This document shows positions 7,092 through 14,004 of a stretch of DNA of 15,138 nucleotides, piece after piece. Location: contig WLQA01000005.1 in NCBI GenBank assembly GCA_009698515.1, positions 1 through 15,138 on the forward strand, written 5' to 3'. The notes beneath the pieces were generated by a model, which made no database searches, was not told the DNA's origin, and saw only the letters and a list, made by a program, of their open reading frames with translations. This DNA is from Actinomycetota bacterium. Lineage in GTDB: Bacteria; Actinomycetota; Actinomycetes; Nanopelagicales; Nanopelagicaceae. Each line of letters begins with the position of its first letter. Within the stretch, counting starts at the first letter, position 1. Made by a program: the position numbers and the translations under genes.

Positions 7092-8774
7092 ATGAATCAT
7101 CCCCATCCCGGTCTGCCATATCCTGCAAAATTAGCTAAGAAAACTCTGCGCATCGTTGCGCTAGGTGGTCTTGGTGAGATCGGTCGCAACATGACCGTCT
7201 TTGAGTATGAAGGCAAATTATTAATAGTTGATTGTGGTGTTTTATTTCCAGGTGATGATCAACCCGGCATTGATTTAATTTTGCCAGATTTTTCATACAT
7301 AAAAGAGCGCATGAATGATATTGAAGCGGTCTTTTTAACCCACGGACATGAAGATCATATTGGCGCACTTCCTTATCTATTGCGTGAGCGAAGTGATATC
7401 AAAATTATTGGCTCAAAATTAACATTGGCATTTGTTGAACCTAAATTAAAAGAGCGCAAAATTACCGCACCACTTCATGTTGTAAAGGCTGGTGAAAGTT
7501 TAGGAGTTGGTCCATTTACATTGGAGTTTGTACAAGTAAATCACTCAATTCCGGATGCGTTAGCGGTAGCGATTAAAACTCCTGCTGGCGTTATTTTGCA
7601 TACTGGTGATTTTAAGATGGACAAGATGCCACTTGATGAAAAGGTTACTGATTTAGAAACCTTTGCTCGACTTGGCAAAGAGGGTGTGGATCTGTTTTTA
7701 ACTGATTCCACCAATGCAGATGTTCCAGGATTAACCGTTGCTGAAAAAGATATTTATCCAGCACTGCAAGAGGCAATCAGCAAAACTCCAAGAAGAGTTG
7801 TTGTTACCTCATTTGCATCCCATGTACACCGAATTCAACAAGTATTAACAGCTGCTAATGCTGCCAATCGCAAAGTGGCATATGTTGGCCGCAGCATGGT
7901 GCGCAATATGAAGTTAGCGGAGGATCTTGGTTACTTAAAGGTGCCAAATGGCTTGGTTGTTGATTACAAAGATATTGATAATTACGGGGACAAGATTGTT
8001 TTGATTTGCACTGGTTCACAAGGTGAACCACTTGCCGCGCTTTCTCGAATTGCCAATGGTGATCATGAAATCCGAGTTGGCAAAGGCGACACCGTGGTGA
8101 TGGCATCCTCTTTAATTCCCGGAAATGAAAAGTCCGTATATCGGGTAATTAATGAATTAACTAGATTTGGTGCGCATGTAGTTCATAAAGGAAATGCATT
8201 AGTGCACGTATCAGGACATGCATCTGCTGGCGAATTACTGCATTGCTATGAAGTTGTGAAGCCAAAAAATGTTTTGCCCGTACATGGTGAGTGGCGACAT
8301 ATGCGAGCAAATGCCGATCTTGCAATGCAATCTGGATTAGCAGAACACAATGTTGTAATTGCCGAAAATGGCATCACAGTTGATGTGGCAGATGGCCATG
8401 CTGACATCTCTGGTTCTGTGCCATGTGGTTACATTTATGTTGATGGTCAAACCGTTGGTGAAATTACCGAATCATCATTAAAGGATCGTCGAATTCTTGG
8501 CGAAGAAGGATTTATTTCAGTTGTCGTTGCGATTGATTCGCAAAGTGGAAAAATTGTGGCCGGCCCAGATATTCATGCTCGTGGATTTACTGAAGATAAA
8601 ACATTATTTGATGATGTAAAAGGTGATATTGAAAAAGCATTAGCGAAAGCAGTTGCCGGTGGCTTCAATGGCACACATCAACTTTCACAAGTAGTTCGTC
8701 GAACAATTGGTAGTTGGGTTGGCGAAGAACATCGCCGAAAACCAATGATCATTCCACTAGTTATTGAGGTCTAG
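7092..8774 (+). CDS. rnj: Ribonuclease J
   Basis: RNase J is a zinc-dependent metallo-beta-lactamase/beta-CASP nuclease with endonuclease and 5'-to-3' exonuclease activity in rRNA maturation and mRNA decay. The 560-residue protein has the metal motif HGHEDH at residues 84-89, further ligands around His151 and Asp173 (HTGDFKMD), the beta-CASP region beginning near 210 with SFASHVHRIQQ (240-250), and the late motifs HVSGHAS (372-378) and PVHGEWRHM (396-404). The C-terminal RNase J domain extends to the end. It starts 4 bp after dapA with no clear ribosome-binding site, so translation probably depends on coupling. This window therefore encodes both an exonuclease working from the 3' end (PNPase) and one working from the 5' end. 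Confidence 0.96.
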   Translation: MNHPHPGLPYPAKLAKKTLRIVALGGLGEIGRNMTVFEYEGKLLIVDCGVLFPGDDQPGIDLILPDFSYIKERMNDIEAVFLTHGHEDHIGALPYLLRERSDIKIIGSKLTLAFVEPKLKERKITAPLHVVKAGESLGVGPFTLEFVQVNHSIPDALAVAIKTPAGVILHTGDFKMDKMPLDEKVTDLETFARLGKEGVDLFLTDSTNADVPGLTVAEKDIYPALQEAISKTPRRVVVTSFASHVHRIQQVLTAANAANRKVAYVGRSMVRNMKLAEDLGYLKVPNGLVVDYKDIDNYGDKIVLICTGSQGEPLAALSRIANGDHEIRVGKGDTVVMASSLIPGNEKSVYRVINELTRFGAHVVHKGNALVHVSGHASAGELLHCYEVVKPKNVLPVHGEWRHMRANADLAMQSGLAEHNVVIAENGITVDVADGHADISGSVPCGYIYVDGQTVGEITESSLKDRRILGEEGFISVVVAIDSQSGKIVAGPDIHARGFTEDKTLFDDVKGDIEKALAKAVAGGFNGTHQLSQVVRRTIGSWVGEEHRRKPMIIPLVIEV

Positions 8775-8778
8775 ACAA

Positions 8779-8784
8779 TAGGCT
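8779..8784 (+). promoter_or_regulatory. Possible -10 box of ftsK
   Basis: TAGGCT lies 10 nt before the ftsK ATG in the 20-bp gap after rnj. It would give a 5' leader of only a few bases. The match is weaker evidence than for thyX and azlC because the gap is short and no -35 is clear. Confidence 0.3.
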
Positions 8785-8794
8785 TAGCCACATA

Positions 8795-11173
8795 ATGGCT
8801 AGATCACGTGGAAGAGCACGCAGTAAGAAAAGCAGCAATCCTGGTAGCGGGTTTGTGCGCGCACTTTTTTCTGCGATCGGTTCATTGTGGCGTTTACTTG
8901 CCAAAGCTTTAGGTAGTGCAACTCGTTTTGTTTTTAGGGGAGCACAAGAGTTAGATCCAACTCACCAACGAGATGGCATTGCATTCTTTCTTTTTATTTT
9001 GGCATTAATAGCAGCTGCTGGCACTTGGTTTGGTTTAGATAATTTTGCCGGTCATGCCACCTACTCATTTTTATATGGTGGCGTTGGTCGACTAGCGCTA
9101 CTAACACCACTTATTTTTGTTTACTTTGCTTATCGATTATTTAAAGCACCGGATGAATCAAATGAAACTGGTCGCATCACTATTGGAACATTGCTATTAG
9201 TTATCAGTACTACTGCGCTTTTGCACCTACTTAATGGTTCAACTGGAACTGGTGCAACCGCAATGCGACATGGCGGCGGCTGGATTGGATATGGTGTTTC
9301 TAAGCCATTAGTTGCACTTGTTACCAATATTTTGGCCGTTCCTATTTTGTTAATTATTTTCCTATTTGGCTTACTTGTTATTACCAAAACCCCAGTAAGT
9401 AAATTATTTAGCAATATCGCCCGAGTATTTGCACTTGGTGGCGCCGGCATTGCCAAGGTAAAAGAGAAGCGAGCGGCAAATGCAGTTGAAGAGTTTGAAG
9501 TAAGTGATACCCCACCATTTGAATCTCCACTTGTAAAGGATTTAGTTGCTGAGTTCGAAGATGAAGATGATGGCGAGTACGAGGCAGAGCAACTTGATTA
9601 CTCAGTGGAGCTAGCTGATTTTGATGCAGTAACGCAAGCAATCCCAAGAGCGGTGAAGCCAATTAAAAGTGAGGCTGTGCGGCCACAACAATTATTACTT
9701 ACAGCAGATACCGTTTATGAATTACCCAGCATGGATTTGTTGCGCGCAGGGCCTGCTTCTAAAGGAAAATCAAAAGCTAATGAAGCAGTTGTTGCTGCAT
9801 TGAAACAAGTTTTTGATCAATTCTCAGTTGATGCCCAAGTATCTGGATTTATGCGCGGGCCAACTGTTACAAGATATGAAGTAGAGCTTGGCCAAGGTGT
9901 AAAGGTTGAAGCGATTAGTGCACTTTCAAAAAACATTGCATATGCCGTAGCAAGTGGTGAGATTCGCATACTTTCTCCTATTCCTGGTAAATCTGCAGTT
10001 GGTATTGAAATTCCAAACTCAGATCGCGAAATTGTGGCGGTGGGTGATGTGCTTCGTTCACCAGTTTCGGGAAATGACACTCATCCGATGTTGATTGCAC
10101 TTGGTAAAGATGTTGAGGGCGCCTTCTTATGTGCCAACTTAGCCAAGATGCCGCACTTATTAGTTGCAGGTGCAACTGGTGCTGGTAAATCTTCGATGAT
10201 TAACTCATTAATTATCTCAATTCTGATGCGCGCTACGCCAGATGAAGTGCGCATGGTGATGATTGATCCAAAGCGAGTTGAGTTAACAAATTATGAAGGC
10301 GTGCCCCATTTAATTGCGCCAATTATCACTAACCCCAAGAAGGCAGCGGATGTTTTATCTTGGGTAGTACGTGAGATGGATATGCGATATGACGATCTAT
10401 CTGCATTTGGTTTTAGACATATCGATGATTTCAATAAGGCGGTAAAGAGTGGCAAGTTAACCGCTCCTGCTGGAAGTGAACGAGTCCTAGAGCCATATCC
10501 ATACTTATTAGTAATTGTTGATGAGCTTGCAGATTTAATGATGGTGGCGGCGCGTGAGGTTGAAGAGAGCATTGTTCGAATTACGCAATTAGCTCGTGCT
10601 GCCGGAATTCACTTAGTACTTGCAACACAACGACCATCTGTAGATATTGTTACTGGTTTGATAAAAGCAAATGTGCCTTCCCGATTATCTTTTGCCACAT
10701 CATCACTTGCCGACTCCAGAGTTATTTTAGATACACCTGGTGCTGAAAAATTAGTTGGTCAAGGCGATGGTTTGTTCTTACCGATGGGTGCAAGTAAAGC
10801 AGTACGTATTCAAGGAGCTTATATTTCAGAGCGCGAAATTGAAGCGGTGGTAAATCATGTTAAAGGACAGTTGCAACCGGTTTACCGAATTGATTTAAAT
10901 GCGCCAATTAAACCTAAGATGATTGAAAATGATATTGGCGATGATATGGATCTATTGTTACAAGCAATTCAATTAGTAGTCTCTACGCAATTTGGCTCCA
11001 CATCAATGTTGCAACGAAAACTTCGAATTGGTTTTGCAAAGGCTGGGCGGTTAATGGATTTAATGGAGAGCCGTGGAATTGTTGGACCAACTGAAGGTTC
11101 TAAAGCCAGAACGGTTTTAATAACTGCCGAACAGATGCCAGATGTGCTCGAGCAATTACAGGGGCATGAATAG
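8795..11173 (+). CDS. ftsK: DNA translocase FtsK/SpoIIIE
   Basis: FtsK is a septum-anchored hexameric ATPase that pumps DNA during chromosome dimer resolution and division. The 792-residue protein has a basic N-terminus (MARSRGRARSKKSS), four predicted membrane helices (about 61-81, 97-115, 128-147, 173-197), and an acidic, flexible linker (about 231-300) that is short compared with E. coli FtsK. The motor follows, with Walker A GATGAGKS at 459-466 and Walker B LLVIVDELAD at 571-580. A C-terminal gamma winged-helix domain (about 716-780, with QRKLRIGFAKAGRLMDLME) reads polar DNA signals. All parts needed for function are intact. It ends in TAG and is followed by the longest intergenic gap in the window. 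Confidence 0.97.
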   Translation: MARSRGRARSKKSSNPGSGFVRALFSAIGSLWRLLAKALGSATRFVFRGAQELDPTHQRDGIAFFLFILALIAAAGTWFGLDNFAGHATYSFLYGGVGRLALLTPLIFVYFAYRLFKAPDESNETGRITIGTLLLVISTTALLHLLNGSTGTGATAMRHGGGWIGYGVSKPLVALVTNILAVPILLIIFLFGLLVITKTPVSKLFSNIARVFALGGAGIAKVKEKRAANAVEEFEVSDTPPFESPLVKDLVAEFEDEDDGEYEAEQLDYSVELADFDAVTQAIPRAVKPIKSEAVRPQQLLLTADTVYELPSMDLLRAGPASKGKSKANEAVVAALKQVFDQFSVDAQVSGFMRGPTVTRYEVELGQGVKVEAISALSKNIAYAVASGEIRILSPIPGKSAVGIEIPNSDREIVAVGDVLRSPVSGNDTHPMLIALGKDVEGAFLCANLAKMPHLLVAGATGAGKSSMINSLIISILMRATPDEVRMVMIDPKRVELTNYEGVPHLIAPIITNPKKAADVLSWVVREMDMRYDDLSAFGFRHIDDFNKAVKSGKLTAPAGSERVLEPYPYLLVIVDELADLMMVAAREVEESIVRITQLARAAGIHLVLATQRPSVDIVTGLIKANVPSRLSFATSSLADSRVILDTPGAEKLVGQGDGLFLPMGASKAVRIQGAYISEREIEAVVNHVKGQLQPVYRIDLNAPIKPKMIENDIGDDMDLLLQAIQLVVSTQFGSTSMLQRKLRIGFAKAGRLMDLMESRGIVGPTEGSKARTVLITAEQMPDVLEQLQGHE

Positions 11174-11310
11174 TTTCTGAGGGGTTATCCTTAGGGTGAA
11201 CTGACAAATTCACGCCTGTCATACATTAAGTTCACCTAAAAAGTATTGGGTGATACCCACTTTCGGACTTACGCTTAGACCCTTATCACCCCTACCGAAA
11301 GGGTTAACCC
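11174..11310 (+). other. Palindrome-rich intergenic region between ftsK and the RodZ-like gene
   Basis: This 137-bp gap contains several inverted repeats. The arms are TTAGGGTGAACT (11191-11202) with AGTTCACCTAA (11229-11239); GTGAA (11196-11200) with TTCAC (11209-11213); TGGGT (11247-11251) with ACCCA (11255-11259); GGGTGATA (11248-11255) with TATCACCC (11284-11291); CTTTCGG (11260-11266) with CCGAAAG (11295-11301); and the palindrome at 11299-11312. Several are mutually exclusive. The first pair could act as the ftsK transcript end, but no T-run follows. A GTGA(A/T) element recurs five times in both orientations, as expected of a cluster of protein-binding half-sites. No coding sequence is recognisable here. 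Confidence 0.6.
11297..11302 (+). promoter_or_regulatory. Ribosome-binding site of the RodZ-like gene, inside a possible hairpin
   Basis: GAAAGG lies 8 nt before the TTG start at 11311 and supports that start. The overlapping 14-bp perfect palindrome (11299-11312) can fold as AAGGG-TTAA-CCCTT, pairing part of the ribosome-binding site with bases that include the first two of the TTG codon. Confidence 0.5.
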
Positions 11311-11312
11311 TT
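11299..11312. repeat. 14-bp perfect palindrome across the start codon
   Basis: AAGGGTTAACCCTT is identical on both strands. It covers the ribosome-binding site and the first two bases of the TTG start codon of the RodZ-like gene. It could be an operator for a dimeric regulator or a translation-blocking RNA hairpin with a four-base loop. Confidence 0.6.
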
Positions 11313-12030
11313 GTCTGAAATTTCTCAACTGCGCGCAGCACGTGAAGCTGCCGGCTTAACAGTTGAGCAAGTTTCTAAAAAAACAAATATTCGTATTGGC
11401 GTGATTGAAGATTTAGAAAAGAATTCAGTTGAAGTTTGCGGAGGCATTGCTTATGCCCGTGGACATATCAGATCAATTGCCCGCGTAATTAAAGCTGACG
11501 GGGATTTGTTAGTTGCTGAAATCGAAGCAGCGCAAGGTACAGAGTCTCGCAAAATTATTGATCGACTTTATGACAACAATGTGGCAGATCGTCCGAAAGA
11601 GAAGAAGGTAATGAAGTTCAGTACCTTGGCCGGAGTTGCTGCAAGTATTCTAGGAATTGGTTTTGTTGTAACCATTGCATTAAATAATGCATCAACAACA
11701 AGTAATAAGGTTGAAATAACACCTAGTGAATCTGCTTCTCCGTCATCAACTGCTTCACCAGTAACCAGCACCGGCGTAAATTTACTTTTATCCGGTGTTG
11801 GTGGTAAAACATGGATTGGAATTAAAAACTCAAAGGGTGAGCAAGTATTTGATGGTCAGATAAAATCTGGTGAGACACAGAGCTTTACCGATTCACAGTC
11901 ATTAAATGTGACTATCGGAAATGCATCGGCAGTAAAAGTGACATTAAACGGATCTGATCTTGGCGTAGCTGGTGGTTATGGTGAGGTAGTTCGCTTTAAT
12001 TACACCCCAACTGGTGCTGTTAAAGAGTAA
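11311..12030 (+). CDS. Membrane-anchored helix-turn-helix protein, RodZ-like (DUF4115)
   Basis: The 239-residue protein has an N-terminal XRE-like helix-turn-helix domain (about 4-70, LRAAREAAGLTVEQVSKKT...). A basic stretch precedes one membrane helix at about 104-124. A Ser/Thr/Pro-rich spacer (about 128-153) leads to a C-terminal beta-rich domain of the DUF4115 type (about 156-235). This is the RodZ architecture, in which the cytoplasmic HTH contacts the cytoskeleton and the outer domain faces the envelope. In Actinobacteria without MreB its role is less clear, so I give no symbol. It could also act as a transcription factor tethered to the membrane. The start is TTG, chosen because a ribosome-binding site lies 8 nt upstream and the HTH begins directly after it. 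Position between ftsK and rimO is a common actinobacterial arrangement. Confidence 0.87.
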   Translation: MSEISQLRAAREAAGLTVEQVSKKTNIRIGVIEDLEKNSVEVCGGIAYARGHIRSIARVIKADGDLLVAEIEAAQGTESRKIIDRLYDNNVADRPKEKKVMKFSTLAGVAASILGIGFVVTIALNNASTTSNKVEITPSESASPSSTASPVTSTGVNLLLSGVGGKTWIGIKNSKGEQVFDGQIKSGETQSFTDSQSLNVTIGNASAVKVTLNGSDLGVAGGYGEVVRFNYTPTGAVKE

Positions 12031-12051
12031 TCAAGAGTAAATAAAATTACC

Positions 12052-12067
12052 CCGCTACACTTAGCGG
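12052..12067. repeat. Inverted repeat around the rimO promoter
   Basis: CCGCT (12052-12056) and AGCGG (12063-12067) form a perfect 5-bp dyad with a 6-base centre. The -10-like TACACT lies mostly within the loop. It could be an operator, or a short hairpin at the end of the upstream transcript, though no T-run follows. Confidence 0.4.
12056..12061 (+). promoter_or_regulatory. Putative -10 box of rimO
   Basis: TACACT matches TANNNT and ends 9 nt before the GTG start at 12071, so the leader would be only about three bases. No Shine-Dalgarno is seen in front of the GTG. Confidence 0.45.
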
Positions 12068-12070
12068 ATT

Positions 12071-13456
12071 GTGGCAAATCTAGAGAGTAAAACCCGAACC
12101 GTTGCTTTAGTAACACTAGGTTGTGCCCGAAATGAGACAGATTCAGAGGAGCTAGCAGGCCGCTTAGCCGCCGATGGTTGGCAATTAGTCTCTGATCCGG
12201 CTTTAGCTGAGATTGCAGTAATTAATACTTGTGGTTTTATTGAAAGTGCTAAAAAAGATTCAGTTGATGCATTACTTGAGGCACATTCACTCAAGGGCAA
12301 TGGCGTAACTAAAGCGGTAGTAGCAGTTGGTTGCATGGCAGAGCGTTATGGAAATGAGTTAGCAACGGCGCTGCCAGAAGCTGATGCAATTTTAGGTTTT
12401 GATGATTACATCGATATCTCTCAGCGCCTTTCGACAATTATTGATGGTGGCAAGATTGCAACACATGCACCTAAAGATCGCCGGGCATTACTTCCAATTG
12501 CACCAGCTGATCGAGCCGCGGAAAAGGTATTGGCGCCAATTGGCCAAGTACTTCGCAAGCGCTTAGATAACGCTTCAGTTGCCCCACTTAAGATTGCAAG
12601 TGGCTGCGATCGCAGATGCGCATTTTGCGCAATTCCATACTTTCGAGGCTCCTTTGTTTCCCGCCGGCCAACTGAAATTATTGATGAGGCTAAGTGGCTT
12701 GCCGATAATGGTGTTACCGAACTTTATTTAGTTAGCGAAAATACAACTAGTTATGGCAAGGATTTTGGTGATCTAAAGTTGATGGAGAAAATGCTGCCGG
12801 ATCTAGCCAAGATAGATGGCATTGAGCGGATTCGCCTTTCATACCTACAACCAGCTGAAGTTCGTCCATCATTGCTGCAAGCAATGGTTTCGGTAGATAA
12901 AGTTTTGCCTTACTTTGATCTTTCTTTCCAACATGCCAGTGGAGATTTACTTCGCAGAATGCGCCGCTTTGGTGATGGCGAAAAATTCCTGCACTTAATT
13001 ACCCAAATTCGTGCACTTTCGCCAAATGCTGGAATTAGATCTAACTTTATTGTTGGTTTTCCGGGCGAGAGTGATGCCGAATTTTTGGAGTTAGTTGAAT
13101 TTATCTCAGAGGCATCCTTGGATGCAATTGGTGTATTTGGTTATTCCGATGAGGATAAAACCGAAGGTGAAACTCTGCCAAACAAGGTGGCGCCAGAGTT
13201 AATTAAAGAGCGGGTTGAGGAGTTATCAACCATTGTTGATGAGGTGCTATCGCAGCGAGCTGAATCTCGTATCGGTGAGCGAGTTCGCGTTTTAATTGAA
13301 GATGAAGCAGAGCAAGAGGGTAGAGCAGATCATCAAGGACCAGATGTTGATGGCTCCACATTCATAAAATCACGAAATCGATATCGAGTAGGCGAGTATG
13401 TTGATGCAGTTGTCAGCGATGTTAACGGCGCTGATCTAATTGCTCAGGTAATCTAG
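12071..13456 (+). CDS. rimO: Ribosomal protein S12 (aspartate) methylthiotransferase
   Basis: RimO is a radical-SAM enzyme that adds a methylthio group to a conserved aspartate of ribosomal protein S12. In the 461-residue protein, the N-terminal MTTase domain binds one iron-sulfur cluster through Cys18, Cys54 and Cys88 (LGCARNETDSE, NTCGF, VGCMA). The radical-SAM domain carries CX3CX2C at Cys179, Cys183 and Cys186 (SGCDRRCAFC), followed by IPYFRGSFVSRRP. The last 60 or so residues form a TRAM domain. GCARNETDSE and the RGSFVSR stretch favour RimO over the related tRNA enzyme MiaB. The GTG start puts the first cluster cysteine at the usual distance from the N-terminus. The stop is TAG, and pgsA begins 5 bp later. 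Confidence 0.95.
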   Translation: MANLESKTRTVALVTLGCARNETDSEELAGRLAADGWQLVSDPALAEIAVINTCGFIESAKKDSVDALLEAHSLKGNGVTKAVVAVGCMAERYGNELATALPEADAILGFDDYIDISQRLSTIIDGGKIATHAPKDRRALLPIAPADRAAEKVLAPIGQVLRKRLDNASVAPLKIASGCDRRCAFCAIPYFRGSFVSRRPTEIIDEAKWLADNGVTELYLVSENTTSYGKDFGDLKLMEKMLPDLAKIDGIERIRLSYLQPAEVRPSLLQAMVSVDKVLPYFDLSFQHASGDLLRRMRRFGDGEKFLHLITQIRALSPNAGIRSNFIVGFPGESDAEFLELVEFISEASLDAIGVFGYSDEDKTEGETLPNKVAPELIKERVEELSTIVDEVLSQRAESRIGERVRVLIEDEAEQEGRADHQGPDVDGSTFIKSRNRYRVGEYVDAVVSDVNGADLIAQVI

Positions 13457-13461
13457 TTTTC

Positions 13462-14004
13462 ATGGCAAAACTTGCGCGACCTAATCTGCCAAACTCCTTA
13501 ACTATTCTGCGAGTCTTACTTCTGCCATTTTGCGCATATGCCTTGTTTAAAAATGGCGGCGATGACACAACTTGGCGAATAATTGCCTGGACCCTATTTT
13601 TCATAGTTGGTTTATCAGATATTTTGGATGGCAAATTAGCCAGATCGCGCAATCAGATAACAGAGCTTGGCAAGTGACTAGATCCAATCGCAGATAAGGC
13701 GATGTTGGCAACAGCTGCTATCGGAAGCTCCTTACTTGGGATGATGTCTTGGTGGATCACTGCAGTGTTATTAATTCGCGAAGTTGCAGTGACGTTACTT
13801 AGATTTGCCGTTATTAAAAATGGCGTAATTCCAGCAAGCAAAGGTGCAAAGCGAAAGACCTTCTTTCAATCCTTTGGAGTTGGTTTTTATATCCTGCCAC
13901 TGCCTACCTGGCTGCATTTACCGCGCGATATTTTTATGGCCTACGCAATCTACCTAACCATCACAACCGGCATTGATTACTTCCGTAAGGCGCTAAACAA
14001 GTGA
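13462..14004 (+). CDS. pgsA: CDP-diacylglycerol-glycerol-3-phosphate phosphatidyltransferase, interrupted by an in-frame TGA
   Basis: PgsA makes phosphatidylglycerol phosphate from CDP-diacylglycerol and glycerol-3-phosphate in the inner membrane. Read through the TGA at 13675-13677, the frame gives 180 residues, a normal length. Before the TGA are NLPNSLTILRVLLLPF (near residues 9-24) and membrane helices. The CDP-alcohol phosphotransferase signature DX2DGX2ARX8GX3DX3D is complete only if the TGA counts as one residue: DILDGKLAR precedes it, then ITELGK, the stop (residue 72), and LDPIADK. The remaining 108 codons keep membrane helices and have no other stop. Initiation at the next Met (13702) would lose the last two catalytic aspartates, so neither half alone can be active. 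The gene is either a recent nonsense mutant, a sequence error, or read through. The TGA at the end overlaps the GTG start of pncC. Confidence 0.85.
13675..13677 (+). other. In-frame TGA inside the pgsA catalytic motif
   Basis: The codon sits between LGK and LDPIADK, at a variable position of the motif, and is followed directly by CTAG. TGG to TGA is a single-base change, so tryptophan is one possible ancestral or inserted residue. TGA is a normal stop elsewhere in the window (M16 peptidase, azlC, the end of pgsA, pncC), so a general change of the genetic code is not supported. Confidence 0.9.
13684..13708 (+). other. Predicted stem-loop just after the internal TGA
   Basis: CCAATCGC (13684-13691) can pair with GCGA (13699-13702) and TTGG (13705-13708), leaving a two-base bulge and the seven-base loop AGATAAG. 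It begins 6 nt after the TGA. It overlaps codons for a conserved protein motif, so it may be coincidental. Confidence 0.35.

Noticed and set aside
11191..11245. Intrinsic terminator or tRNA-like gene after ftsK
   Set aside because: The long inverted repeat has a 26-base loop and is followed by A-rich rather than T-rich sequence, so it is at best a weak terminator. There is no tRNA T-loop signature or acceptor-stem pairing.
13675..13708. Selenocysteine insertion at the pgsA TGA
   Set aside because: The stem-loop starts closer to the TGA than a usual bacterial SECIS, its loop (AGATAAG) lacks the expected G-U at the tip, and PgsA proteins are not known to use Cys or Sec at this variable position. 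No selenocysteine genes are in the window.
13702..14004. A separate small membrane protein starting at ATG 13702
   Set aside because: It is the C-terminal part of PgsA in the same frame, and conserved PgsA sequence (LDPIADK) lies between the TGA and this ATG, so it is not an independent gene.
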